The notes under the pieces were generated by a model. That model was not told the DNA's origin, did no database searches, and saw nothing but the letters and a program-made list of their open reading frames with translations. Shown here piece by piece: positions 24,362-32,747 of a stretch of 33,547 bases of DNA. Positions within the stretch are counted from its first letter, which is position 1, and every line of letters starts with the position of its first letter. Origin of the DNA: Candidatus Fermentithermobacillaceae bacterium (lineage in GTDB: Bacteria > Bacillota > Sulfobacillia > Fermentithermobacillales > Fermentithermobacillaceae); contig JAGPNG010000011.1 of the NCBI GenBank assembly GCA_018052475.1, positions 24,672 through 58,218 on the forward strand, given 5' to 3'. The translations under genes were made by a program, and so were the position numbers.

Positions 24362-26104
24362 TTGCTCACCTATCTAAGGATACAGAATTTCGGCATATTT
24401 CAAGATGTTGAATTAGAACTTGGGCCGGGTCTTACAGTCTTTACAGGAGAAACTGGAGCCGGCAAATCCATGATTGTCGATGCAGTTATGGCTTGTCTTG
24501 GCTCGAGGACTTCCTCCGAAGTTATAAGGGCCGGTGAAGAAAGAGCGATACTTGAGCTTTTTGTTTCCCCGGGGTCTGATTTTTCCGGTTTCGATGATGA
24601 GTTGCGGGAGATTTTGGCCGGAGAAAATGAAGTTGCCATTCAAAGGGACATACTGCCTGAGAGATCCTATATGCGGATTAACGGAAGGATAGCTACCATG
24701 TCTATGGCGCAAATGATAGGCAACAGACTGGTAGATATACATGGTCAGCAGGATCACTATGCGCTCATGAGGTCGCAAAACTATGTTGGCATGATAGACA
24801 GTATGGACAGACAGTCTATAGAGCCGCTTAGAGCCCGATACTATTCTTACTTTCTGAGGCGACAGGATCTTCTTGAAGAAAAGAACAAGCTTAGCACAGA
24901 CCAATCTGCGCGAAAGCGGGAAATAGATCTTTTGTCATATCAAATTGAAGAGATAGACAAGGCGGCATTAAGCGTTGGGGAGGACGAGAGGTTAAGGCAA
25001 GAATACAAAATACTGAGCTCGCAGAAAAAACTAATTGACTTATCCCAAGACGCATATTCACGTGTATATGATGGGGTAAGCGGTAACCCAAGTGCATACG
25101 ATCTGATTACGGAAGCAGTTGAGCTGCTCAAGGAAGCCGGAAGAATTGACCCTTCGGTCGGGCAGAGCAAAGAAACCTTGGAACAAGTTCTGTACTCTTT
25201 AGAAGTGGCGGTAGACTGTTTGCGAGAATACCAAAAGGGGCTATTGCTTGAACCGGAGAGGATTCAACAAGTTCAGGAACGCTTGGATCTGATAGAAAGA
25301 CTTAAGGTAAAATATGGAGGCACTATAGAAAAGGTTTTTGAGTATAGAGCAAAGTCCGAAGCGAGACTAGGGCACCTTCTAAATGCAAGCGAGATTCTGG
25401 AGAAGATAGAAGGAGAACTTGCCCAAGTGGAAAATCAAATGGTGATCTTAGGCACTGAACTTTCTGCTTTAAGGAGAGAAGCTGCCTCCAAAATGGAAGA
25501 GAGTATTTCGTCGGTGCTTCATGATCTAGGGATGCCGGGGGCAAAATTCATCGTTCAGATAGAGCACCAATACGATCCGCAAAATGGGATTTTGATCGGG
25601 GAAAAACCGGCGAGACCTTTCCAAGACGGGTTTGATAGAGTTAGCTTTCTCTTCAGCGCAAATCCGGGCGAGCCTCCGCTGCCTCTTCACAAAGTGGCAT
25701 CGGGAGGAGAATTGTCTCGGCTTATGTTAGCAATAAAATCGTGTGCAGAAGAGGTAGAACCTGTTCCTACACTTATTTTTGACGAAATTGACGCTGGAGT
25801 AGGAGGTAAAGCAGGACAGGCCATAGGGGAGAAACTGTGGCAACTTGGACGTAATCACCAGGTGCTGTGCGTAACCCATCTTGCTTCGATCGCCGCCATG
25901 GCGGATTCTCACTTTGTTGTAGAAAAGAGCGAAGCGGGAGGAAGGACTTACGGACGGGTGGTCGAGTTGAAAGACGGTGAAAGCAGAGCCAGAGAAATTG
26001 CGCGGATGCTTAGTGGTACCGAAGTTGGAGTATCTTTGGCCCACGGGCGGGAACTGATTGTGGCTGCAGATGCTTACAAAAGCAACTCTGGGACTCCAAA
26101 GTAA
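24362..26104 (+). CDS. recN: DNA repair protein RecN
   Basis: SMC-like ATPase that gathers broken DNA ends during double-strand break repair. The Walker A motif GETGAGKS is at residues 29-36, a long coiled-coil region spans roughly residues 150-370, and the C-terminal half has VASGGELSRLMLAIK (signature) and LIFDEIDAGVGG (Walker B). The 580 residues are typical. The start is TTG 24362, giving the normal opening MLTYLRIQNFGIF, although the ribosome site before it is weak. The next gene is spo0A after 39 bases; spoIVB, usually between them, is absent. Confidence 0.94.
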   Translation: MLTYLRIQNFGIFQDVELELGPGLTVFTGETGAGKSMIVDAVMACLGSRTSSEVIRAGEERAILELFVSPGSDFSGFDDELREILAGENEVAIQRDILPERSYMRINGRIATMSMAQMIGNRLVDIHGQQDHYALMRSQNYVGMIDSMDRQSIEPLRARYYSYFLRRQDLLEEKNKLSTDQSARKREIDLLSYQIEEIDKAALSVGEDERLRQEYKILSSQKKLIDLSQDAYSRVYDGVSGNPSAYDLITEAVELLKEAGRIDPSVGQSKETLEQVLYSLEVAVDCLREYQKGLLLEPERIQQVQERLDLIERLKVKYGGTIEKVFEYRAKSEARLGHLLNASEILEKIEGELAQVENQMVILGTELSALRREAASKMEESISSVLHDLGMPGAKFIVQIEHQYDPQNGILIGEKPARPFQDGFDRVSFLFSANPGEPPLPLHKVASGGELSRLMLAIKSCAEEVEPVPTLIFDEIDAGVGGKAGQAIGEKLWQLGRNHQVLCVTHLASIAAMADSHFVVEKSEAGGRTYGRVVELKDGESRAREIARMLSGTEVGVSLAHGRELIVAADAYKSNSGTPK

Positions 26105-26143
26105 AAGTAGATGAGATTAAGGAGCGGTGGGGGCTGATAGTTA

Positions 26144-26938
26144 GTGGAACAAATGAGAGTTTTGATCGCTGATGACAACAAGGAGTTTGCAAGTATACTT
26201 AGAGACTACTTGGAGGAGCAAGAAGATATAAATGTTGTTGGCGTAGCATATAACGGACTCGAAGCACTAACTTTGATCCTAGAGTTTATGCCGGATATAG
26301 TTGTCCTAGATGTGGTTATGCCCTATCTCGATGGCATAGGAGTCTTGGAGAAACTCTCTGAGAGACAGCTTGCGAACCGCCCGAAAATCCTCATGCTGTC
26401 TGCTTTCGGACAAGATTCTATTACGCGAAGAGCAGCTGAACTTGGAGCCGATTATTACCTCGTGAAACCCTTTGATCTTCCGACATTTGCCGAAAGATTG
26501 AGGCAAATGTTTTATTGGAGCGAGCCTGATACAACAGCACGTAGGATTCGAATGGAGGAAGAATCCCTAGATGTACTGGTTACGTCAATTCTTCAGAAAA
26601 TGGGAATACCGTCCAATATAAAGGGGTTCAGATATCTAAGGGATGCAATCCTAATGGTGCATTATCGACCTGAGTATTTGTCTGCGGTAACAAAGGAACT
26701 ATACCCCGAAATAGCCAAGAAGTACTCAACCACCTCAAGTAGGGTTGAACGTGCCATACGACACGCTATCCAAGTGGCTTGGAATAGAGGAAATATTGGT
26801 TTCATTGAGAAACTATTTGGATCGATTCCGGGTAAAAGCAAGAGACGACCGACCAATTCTGAGTTCATTGCTTTTATGGCAGATAGGATCCGCTCCGGTA
26901 TCTACAGCATGAATGACATAATGCCCGGTCTGTTGTGA
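26144..26938 (+). CDS. spo0A: Sporulation master regulator Spo0A
   Basis: Response regulator that in endospore formers starts sporulation after phosphorelay input. The receiver domain (about residues 1-125) has the acidic pair Asp10/Asp11, phosphoacceptor Asp56, Ser/Thr position in MLSAFG and Lys108. The C-terminal sigmaA-interacting DNA-binding domain (about 150-264) has the conserved recognition stretch STTSSRVERAIRHAIQVAWNRG. Length 264 is normal and no key residue is lost. The start GTG 26144 follows a GGTGGGGG site; ATG 26153 is an alternative. It lies directly after recN. The protein is probably functional, but spoIVB and spoIIIA are missing from their usual places nearby, so its role could be other than sporulation. 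Confidence 0.95.
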   Translation: MEQMRVLIADDNKEFASILRDYLEEQEDINVVGVAYNGLEALTLILEFMPDIVVLDVVMPYLDGIGVLEKLSERQLANRPKILMLSAFGQDSITRRAAELGADYYLVKPFDLPTFAERLRQMFYWSEPDTTARRIRMEEESLDVLVTSILQKMGIPSNIKGFRYLRDAILMVHYRPEYLSAVTKELYPEIAKKYSTTSSRVERAIRHAIQVAWNRGNIGFIEKLFGSIPGKSKRRPTNSEFIAFMADRIRSGIYSMNDIMPGLL

Positions 26939-26960
26939 CGAACGATTGGGGGGCCGGTTC

Positions 26961-28712
26961 ATGGAAGGCTCTAATTGTAGTTTGATCGATTACATACTGA
27001 ATTCTACGCATGATGGCATTATGGCCATCGACAGCGAGGAGAAAATCCTTGTCTTCAACAAGGCGGCAGAAAGACTCTCCGGCAAGATGGCCGCAGAGGT
27101 TATGGGTAATCAGGTTTCAGACGCAATTCCCAATACTAGACTAGACAAAGTTCTTCAAACCGGAATCCCTGAGATCAACCAGAAACAGGAGTTGGGCAAC
27201 GCTGTCGTAGTGACTAACAGGATGCCTGTTACTGATCCAAGTGGCAAACTTATAGGAGCAGTTGCAGTGTTTCGGGACATCACCGAGATAAAGTGTTTGG
27301 CGGAAGAAATAACGAATCTTAGAGAAATCCAGTCCCTTCTGTATGCTGTAATAGAGTCTACTCAAGATGCCATATCAGTTGTGGACGAAGGCGGCAATGG
27401 TATACTCATCAATCCTGCGTATACTAAACTCACGGGGTTCTCGGAAGAGGCAGTAATTGGGCGGCCAGCCACTACAGATATAGCTGAAGGGGAAAGCGTT
27501 CACCTTCACGTACTCAGGACGAAGAAGCCTATCGTCAATGCAACTCTTAAGGTAGGTCCCATGAGGCGATCGGTAGTTGTGAATGCAGCGCCAATCATGG
27601 TAGACGGGGAACTGAAAGGAAGCGTCGCGGTAATAAGAGATGTTTCTGAAGTGATGCGTCTTACGGAAGAACTAGAGAATCTAAAAAGTGTAGTGAAGGG
27701 ATTCGAACCTAAGTACACATTTGACGACATAATAACAAATAGTCCTCTTATGATCCAGGCTGTTGAACAGGCTCAGCGAGTTTCTTCGACGCCTGTTACG
27801 GTTCTTTTGAGGGGCGAAAGCGGGACCGGCAAGGAACTTTTCGCGCATGCCATCCATAATGCTTCTTCCAGGCATAGCAAGCCATTTGTTCGTGTCAATT
27901 GTGCCGCTTTGCCTCGCAATCTTCTAGAATCGGAGCTTTTTGGATATGTGGATGGAGCGTTCACAGGGGCGCGAAAAGGCGGGAAAAAAGGGCTGTTTCA
28001 CGAGGCCGACGGCGGCACCTTGTTTTTTGATGAGATAGGCGCAATGGATGTGTCGGTGCAGGCAAGTCTTCTTCGCGTGCTGCAAGAAAGAGAGGTTGTG
28101 AGGATTGGCGAGTCTACTCCAACACCCGTAGACGTACGAGTTATAGCTGCTACTAACGCACCACTTGAGCAGATGGTAGCGTCAGGCAAGTTCCGAGAGG
28201 ATTTGTACTACAGACTCAGCGTGATTCCAATACTCATTCCGCCTCTTAGGCAACGTCCGGAAGACATTGAAGTGTTATGCGATTATCTGGTGCGTAGGCT
28301 GAGTCAAAGCTATGGGAGGTTTGTAGAGGGCGTTGATGAGGCCGTCTTGGGCGTGTTCGAGTCATACAGGTGGCCTGGAAACGTACGTGAGTTAGAGAAC
28401 GTTCTCAGCAGAGCGATCATCAACATGAAGTATGACGATAGGACAATACGTATTGAGCACCTCCCGCCCCTAGGATGGGGGATAGGTCGCCCTCTTGAGG
28501 GAATGGGAAACGAACACTCGCATGCTATTGCCGGGCCTGAGACGCTGCAGAGCGCCGTGAGGAGCGCCGAAATTGATGCCATAGCCCGTGCGTTGGAGCA
28601 GGTTTCGTACAACAGGACCGAGGCGGCGAGGATTCTAGGGATAAGTATTAGAACTCTTTACTACAAGATGCAAAAATACGACTTCACAGACAAACGTACA
28701 TCTCAATCCTAG
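26961..28712 (+). CDS. Sigma-54-dependent activator with two PAS domains (BkdR-like)
   Basis: Enhancer-binding protein that uses ATP to open RNA polymerase carrying sigma-54. Two PAS domains lie at about residues 8-115 and 125-235, then the AAA+ core (about 258-490) with Walker A GESGTGKE (285-292), the sigma-54 contact loop GAFTGA (332-337) and Walker B GGTLFFDEIG. A Fis-type HTH ends the protein (RTEAARILGISIRTLYYKM). There is no receiver domain, so PAS ligand sensing probably controls it. ATG 26961 follows GGGGGG. It sits between spo0A and a branched-chain amino acid operon, as BkdR does in B. subtilis, and a matching sigma-54 promoter lies at 28863-28878. The ligand is unknown. Confidence 0.9.
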   Translation: MEGSNCSLIDYILNSTHDGIMAIDSEEKILVFNKAAERLSGKMAAEVMGNQVSDAIPNTRLDKVLQTGIPEINQKQELGNAVVVTNRMPVTDPSGKLIGAVAVFRDITEIKCLAEEITNLREIQSLLYAVIESTQDAISVVDEGGNGILINPAYTKLTGFSEEAVIGRPATTDIAEGESVHLHVLRTKKPIVNATLKVGPMRRSVVVNAAPIMVDGELKGSVAVIRDVSEVMRLTEELENLKSVVKGFEPKYTFDDIITNSPLMIQAVEQAQRVSSTPVTVLLRGESGTGKELFAHAIHNASSRHSKPFVRVNCAALPRNLLESELFGYVDGAFTGARKGGKKGLFHEADGGTLFFDEIGAMDVSVQASLLRVLQEREVVRIGESTPTPVDVRVIAATNAPLEQMVASGKFREDLYYRLSVIPILIPPLRQRPEDIEVLCDYLVRRLSQSYGRFVEGVDEAVLGVFESYRWPGNVRELENVLSRAIINMKYDDRTIRIEHLPPLGWGIGRPLEGMGNEHSHAIAGPETLQSAVRSAEIDAIARALEQVSYNRTEAARILGISIRTLYYKMQKYDFTDKRTSQS

Positions 28713-28740
28713 CTATGTGAAAGTTTAGACAAAGTTTTGC

Positions 28741-28756
28741 GTGCAAATATGTGCAC
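28741..28756 (+). promoter_or_regulatory. Probable upstream activator site 1
   Basis: The 16-mer GTGCAAATATGTGCAC is an imperfect palindrome with GTGCA/TGCAC ends. It is centred about 140 bases before the predicted sigma-54 transcription start, the usual range for an enhancer-binding protein. A closely related site lies 31 bases downstream. Confidence 0.65.
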
Positions 28757-28771
28757 GATCGGCATGAAAAT

Positions 28772-28787
28772 GTGCGCATATTTGCAG
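28772..28787 (-). promoter_or_regulatory. Probable upstream activator site 2
   Basis: Read on the minus strand this 16-mer matches site 1 at 14 of 16 positions. The centres are 31 bases apart, close to three helical turns, so two dimers would bind the same face of DNA. It is centred about 110 bases before the predicted start. Confidence 0.65.
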
Positions 28788-28862
28788 ACCTTATTCTCAT
28801 CACGCTTTGCTAGGTAACGTGAAAGACTCGTAAGAGATTGTATTACTCATGGGTAGAAAAGC

Positions 28863-28878
28863 TGGCATGGTTGTTGCT
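28863..28878 (+). promoter_or_regulatory. Sigma-54 promoter for the leucine dehydrogenase-Vor operon
   Basis: TGGCATG (28863-28869), four bases, then TTGCT (28874-28878) follow the sigma-54 consensus TGGCACG-N4-TTGCW with one mismatch; the GG and GC pairs are exactly 10 bases apart. Transcription would start near 28889, leaving a leader of about 75 bases. A gene for a sigma-54 activator ends 150 bases upstream. Confidence 0.85.
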
Positions 28879-28963
28879 TATTATCTATGCTAGGCGATAC
28901 CGGATGGCGGTTTTTAGAGAAATCTATATGCTGCCACAAATAACACAAAAAAGGGGGATTCAG

Positions 28964-30031
28964 ATGGAAGTTTTCAAAGCACTTGAAGAAAGAGATTACG
29001 AACAAGTAGTTTTCAACTACGACAAGGTTTCTGGGTTAAAGTCTATAATTGTGATCCACAATACCACATTAGGACCTGCTTTGGGCGGAGCGAGGATGTG
29101 GCCCTATAAATCCGAAGAGGAGGCCCTTACGGATGCTCTTAGGTTGGCTCGAGGCATGACCTACAAGAGTGCCGCAATGGGTCTGGGTCTTGGAGGGGGC
29201 AAGTCGGTAATAATAGGAGATCCGGCCAAGGACAAGTCGGAAGAGCTGTTTCGGGCTTTTGGCAAGTTTATAGACACACTGGGTGGCAGATACATTACCG
29301 CAGAAGATGTGGGCACTACTACAGACGATATGGAAGTGATAAGGACAGCGACGGAACATGTAGTCGGATTGGCAGGTACTAGCGGCAATCCATCTCCGGT
29401 TACTGCATTCGGAGTTTTCAGGGCAATGGAAGCATGCGTTGCCGAAGTATTTGGAGATGAGAGCCTTTCCGGGAGGAAAGTGGTGGTTCAGGGCGTAGGA
29501 AACGTTGGATATTTCCTCATCGAGGATCTGCTTAAAGCCGGAGCGAAAGTATACGCTGCCGACATTTTCCCGGATAAAGTCCAAAAGGCTGTGGAATTGG
29601 GAGCTGAGGCAATACCGGTTGAAGAGGTATTTGACATTGAATGTGATATTTTCGCACCTTGTGCCCTTGGCGGAGTGATAAATGACGAAACCGTAGAACG
29701 TCTAAAGGCAAAGATCGTTTGCGGAAGCGCCAACAACCAGCTACTTGAAGAAAGACATGCCCTAGCCCTTGCTAAGAGGAACATACTTTACGCGCCGGAT
29801 TTTGTCGCCAATGGCGGCGGAGTCATAAACGTAGCCAGTGAACTGGCTCCGGGCGGATACAACAGGGATTGGGCTCTCAACAAAGTGTCAAAAATATATG
29901 ACACGCTGGCTTCGATATTCCGGATAGCCAAAGAACAGGGAATCGGGACGAATGAAGCCGCGAATAAGCTGTCTGAAGACCGAATAGAAAAAGCTCTTGC
30001 CCAGAAGAGAATATACGTATCGCCCAAATAG
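28964..30031 (+). CDS. bcd: Leucine dehydrogenase (branched-chain amino acid dehydrogenase)
   Basis: NAD-dependent enzyme that oxidatively deaminates leucine, valine and isoleucine to their 2-oxoacids. The catalytic Lys80 lies in GLGLGGGKSVIIGDP, with GPALGGARMWPY earlier and the NAD motif VVQGVGNVGYFL. ITAEDVGTT and SGNPSPVTAFGV are leucine dehydrogenase signatures that separate it from glutamate dehydrogenase. ATG 28964 gives 355 residues, the family length, with AAGGGGGA 7 bases upstream. Longer in-frame starts back to 28838 would cross the sigma-54 promoter and are rejected. Its products are substrates for the Vor enzyme encoded next. Phenylalanine or valine preference cannot be excluded. 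Confidence 0.92.
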   Translation: MEVFKALEERDYEQVVFNYDKVSGLKSIIVIHNTTLGPALGGARMWPYKSEEEALTDALRLARGMTYKSAAMGLGLGGGKSVIIGDPAKDKSEELFRAFGKFIDTLGGRYITAEDVGTTTDDMEVIRTATEHVVGLAGTSGNPSPVTAFGVFRAMEACVAEVFGDESLSGRKVVVQGVGNVGYFLIEDLLKAGAKVYAADIFPDKVQKAVELGAEAIPVEEVFDIECDIFAPCALGGVINDETVERLKAKIVCGSANNQLLEERHALALAKRNILYAPDFVANGGGVINVASELAPGGYNRDWALNKVSKIYDTLASIFRIAKEQGIGTNEAANKLSEDRIEKALAQKRIYVSPK

Positions 30032-30080
30032 CCGGATGGGTTGCATATGTAGCAATCATGGTACATGAGGAGGGAAGACA

Positions 30081-30293
30081 TTGGACAAAAGGGTCACTTT
30101 CAGGCAAGACAACTGCAAGGGTTGTGGATTGTGCATTGAAGCATGCCCTAAGAAGATCATCAAACTTGGAGAAGAAATCAACAAACTTGGGTACCATCCT
30201 GCAGTAGTAGACGACGAAGCGCAGGCCCTATGCATAAGCTGCGCTCTCTGCGCTCGAATGTGTCCTGACGCGGTCATAGAGGTCTTTCGCTAA
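30081..30293 (+). CDS. vorD: 2-oxoacid:ferredoxin oxidoreductase, delta (ferredoxin-like) subunit
   Basis: A 70-residue protein with two [4Fe-4S] binding sets, CKGCGLCIEACP and CISCALCARMCP. This subunit passes electrons from the catalytic subunits to external ferredoxin. The start is TTG 30081, with GAGGAGGGA upstream. It is the first of four genes for one enzyme, in the usual delta-alpha-beta-gamma order. Confidence 0.9.
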   Translation: MDKRVTFRQDNCKGCGLCIEACPKKIIKLGEEINKLGYHPAVVDDEAQALCISCALCARMCPDAVIEVFR

Positions 30294-30313
30294 TCAAACA
30301 GGAGGTGAATGTT

Positions 30314-31426
30314 TTGGCAAAACCTATTCTCATGAAAGGAAATGAGGCTATAGCAGAAGCTGCAATTCGTGCAGGCTGCCGATATTTCTTTGGGTATCCT
30401 ATAACTCCGCAGAATGAGATCCCAGAGTATATGTCGTGGCGTCTCCCAGAGGTTGGAGGGGCGTTCGTGCAGGCTGAAAGCGAGGTTGCTTCCATCAACA
30501 TGGTATATGGCGCAGCCGGAGCTGGCGGGAGGGTACTTATATCTTCTTCGAGCCCGGGTATATCCTTGATGCAGGAGGGAATTTCGTACATAGCCGGTGC
30601 AGAACTCCCGTGCGTGATAGTGAACATGGCAAGGGGCGGTCCCGGTCTCGGCGGAATACAGCCTTCCCAATCCGACTATTTCCAAGCAACAAAAGGCGGA
30701 GGACATGGCGATTACAGGCTCCTCGTATACGGGCCGTCTACTATTCAAGAAGCTTGCGACCTTATGGGAAAGGCCTTTGAAGTGGCTGAGAAGTACCGAA
30801 ATCCGGTGATGATCTTGGGCGATGGTATGATGGGTCAAATGATGGAACCGGTGGTCTTCCCGGAAGAGGTAGAGGCGTCTTCCATTAGCGCAAAGCCATG
30901 GGCTACTACCGGGAAAAAAGGGCGGCCTGCAAATTTGATTACATCCATATATCTAGATCCGGAAGTGCTGGATACTCATAACTGGAAATTGTACGAGAAG
31001 TATTCGCTCATGCAAGAGCATGAGGTCATGTATGAGACAAAGTACGCCGATGACGCTGAGTGGTTCTTGGTTGCTTATGGAACAATTGCCAGGATATGTA
31101 CTGCGGTCGTAGAGAAATTGCGTAAAGAAGGCGTCAAAATCGGCCTTATCCGTCCTATCACTCTCTGGCCTTTTCCCTTTGAGGCGTTTGACCAGGTGGC
31201 TGAGCACGCCAAGGGCTTCTTATGTGTAGAGATGTCTACGGGACAGATGGTGGAAGATGTTAGGCTAGCAGTTGAGGGTAGGGCGCCGGTGCACTTTTAC
31301 GGCAGAACCGGTGGTGCTATTCCGATGCCCAAGGGCATAGAAAAACGCGTGAGCGAAATGATATCGGGTAAGACACCAATAATTACCGACTATTTCGAAA
31401 AGGCACACGGAGGTGACAACATATGA
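30314..31426 (+). CDS. vorB: 2-oxoacid:ferredoxin oxidoreductase, alpha subunit (VorB type)
   Basis: Alpha subunit of a thiamin diphosphate enzyme that oxidises 2-oxoacids to acyl-CoA, CO2 and reduced ferredoxin. Landmarks are [46 protein letters not shown] and [17 protein letters not shown]. The start is TTG 30314, because GGAGGTG (30301-30307) lies 6 bases upstream; an in-frame GTG at 30305 falls inside that site. Length is 370 residues. The gene is 20 bases after vorD and overlaps the next by 4. The neighbouring leucine dehydrogenase gene argues for branched-chain 2-oxoacids as substrate; 2-oxoglutarate (Kor) remains possible. Confidence 0.88.
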   Translation: MAKPILMKGNEAIAEAAIRAGCRYFFGYPITPQNEIPEYMSWRLPEVGGAFVQAESEVASINMVYGAAGAGGRVLISSSSPGISLMQEGISYIAGAELPCVIVNMARGGPGLGGIQPSQSDYFQATKGGGHGDYRLLVYGPSTIQEACDLMGKAFEVAEKYRNPVMILGDGMMGQMMEPVVFPEEVEASSISAKPWATTGKKGRPANLITSIYLDPEVLDTHNWKLYEKYSLMQEHEVMYETKYADDAEWFLVAYGTIARICTAVVEKLRKEGVKIGLIRPITLWPFPFEAFDQVAEHAKGFLCVEMSTGQMVEDVRLAVEGRAPVHFYGRTGGAIPMPKGIEKRVSEMISGKTPIITDYFEKAHGGDNI

Positions 31427-32166
31427 AGCCCGTCTATTTGCGCCCTAAATCCCTTACCGATACGGTGACCCACTACTGCCCGGGATGTACTCATGGCATT
31501 GCGCACCGACTTGTAGCTGAAGTAATTGACGAGCTCGGAATCCAAGATGAGACTGTCGGAGTTGCTTCCGTAGGTTGCTCAGTGTTTGCCTACAACTATT
31601 TCGACGTTGATTTTCAACAAGCGGCTCACGGCCGCGCACCTGCTGTGGCAACGGGTATTAAAAGGGTGTTGCCGGATCACGTCGTTTTCACGTACCAAGG
31701 CGACGGTGATCTCGCGTCTATCGGAGCGGCCGAGATTTTGCACGCAGCTGCACGAAGAGAGAATATAACAGTTATATTCATAAACAACGCCATATATGGC
31801 ATGACCGGAGGGCAGATGGCTCCTACTACTTTGGTTGGACAGAAGACGACTACGTCGCCTGGTGGAAGGGATCCGCTTGCGCAAGGCTATCCCCTTAGGA
31901 TGTCTGAGATTCTGGCTGACGTCGAAGGCTCTTACTACGTTGCCCGTTTTTCTTTGCATGACAATCCCAACATCATCAAGGCGAAGGCCGGCATCAAGAA
32001 AGCTTTTGTTAACCAGATAGAGGGAAAGGGATTCTCCATGGTGGAATTGTTATCTAGCTGTCCGACTAACTGGGGAATGACCCCGGCTAATGCCCTTAAG
32101 TGGATAGAAACGAACATGGTCCCACAGTATCCCTTGGGTGAATTCAAGAGCGAGGGGGGGAAGTAG
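31423..32166 (+). CDS. vorA: 2-oxoacid:ferredoxin oxidoreductase, beta subunit (TPP-binding)
   Basis: Thiamin diphosphate subunit of the same enzyme. [15 protein letters not shown] near the N-terminus holds a CxxC pair typical of the family. The TPP/magnesium motif is [11 protein letters not shown] with the closing [11 protein letters not shown]. The 247 residues are typical of four-subunit enzymes. The ATG overlaps the alpha-subunit stop and has GGAGGTGAC upstream. Symbols vary between Kor and Vor naming. Confidence 0.9.
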   Translation: MKPVYLRPKSLTDTVTHYCPGCTHGIAHRLVAEVIDELGIQDETVGVASVGCSVFAYNYFDVDFQQAAHGRAPAVATGIKRVLPDHVVFTYQGDGDLASIGAAEILHAAARRENITVIFINNAIYGMTGGQMAPTTLVGQKTTTSPGGRDPLAQGYPLRMSEILADVEGSYYVARFSLHDNPNIIKAKAGIKKAFVNQIEGKGFSMVELLSSCPTNWGMTPANALKWIETNMVPQYPLGEFKSEGGK

Positions 32167-32167
32167 C

Positions 32168-32713
32168 ATGGATCACCAGATAGTTTTCGCAGGGTTCGGC
32201 GGACAGGGAGTAATGTTGATAGGTACTCTCCTTGCTCATGCCGGTATGGAAGAAGGTAAGGCTGTATCGTGGCTTCCTTCTTATGGACCAGAAATGCGCG
32301 GAGGCACCGCAAACTGTGCGGTGTGCATATCGGATGAGAGTATAGCATCACCTGTGGTCGCAGAACCAACCGCTCTTGTAGCTATGAATTTGCCTTCTTT
32401 TGAGAAATTCATTGACGCAGTGGTGCCCGGTGGTTGTGTAATCATAAACTCTGATCTTATCGACATTGATGATGTTCGTGACGATATCCGACTATACCGG
32501 ATACCGGCGAATGCAGAAGCTCAGAATCTAGGCTCGCCACGCGTTGCTAACATGGTGTGTCTGGGCAGCCTCCTAGGAGTTCAGGAAATCGTTTCGGTAG
32601 AAACCGTGATTCGGGTTTTACCTAACGTGATTCATGAAAGGTACCACAACCTGTTAGGGGTTAATGAGAAAGCTATACGGCGCGGATACGAACTGACCCA
32701 TAAGGCAGAGTAG
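32168..32713 (+). CDS. vorC: 2-oxoacid:ferredoxin oxidoreductase, gamma subunit
   Basis: Gamma subunit, which helps bind CoA and complete the complex. It opens with IVFAGFGGQGVMLIGTLLA and has PSYGPEMRGGTANCAV, both family signatures. ATG 32168 gives 181 residues, directly after the beta-subunit stop, with GAGGGGGG upstream; an in-frame ATG at 32138 would run inside the previous gene and is less likely. With this gene the four-subunit enzyme is complete. Confidence 0.9.
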   Translation: MDHQIVFAGFGGQGVMLIGTLLAHAGMEEGKAVSWLPSYGPEMRGGTANCAVCISDESIASPVVAEPTALVAMNLPSFEKFIDAVVPGGCVIINSDLIDIDDVRDDIRLYRIPANAEAQNLGSPRVANMVCLGSLLGVQEIVSVETVIRVLPNVIHERYHNLLGVNEKAIRRGYELTHKAE

Positions 32714-32747
32714 GATTCCAATATAATCTGGTATGTGAGGGAATGCA

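Noticed and set aside
28741..28787. The two palindromes read as one long hairpin, a terminator after the activator gene
   Set aside because: No T run follows, each half is itself palindromic, and the 31-base spacing and distance to the sigma-54 promoter fit activator sites better.
28838..28963. N-terminal extension of leucine dehydrogenase
   Set aside because: It would contain the sigma-54 promoter, and the ATG at 28964 has a strong ribosome site and gives the family length with catalytic Lys80.
30290..30838. Minus-strand open frame of 182 codons
   Set aside because: It is antisense to the 2-oxoacid oxidoreductase alpha subunit, which has clear family motifs.
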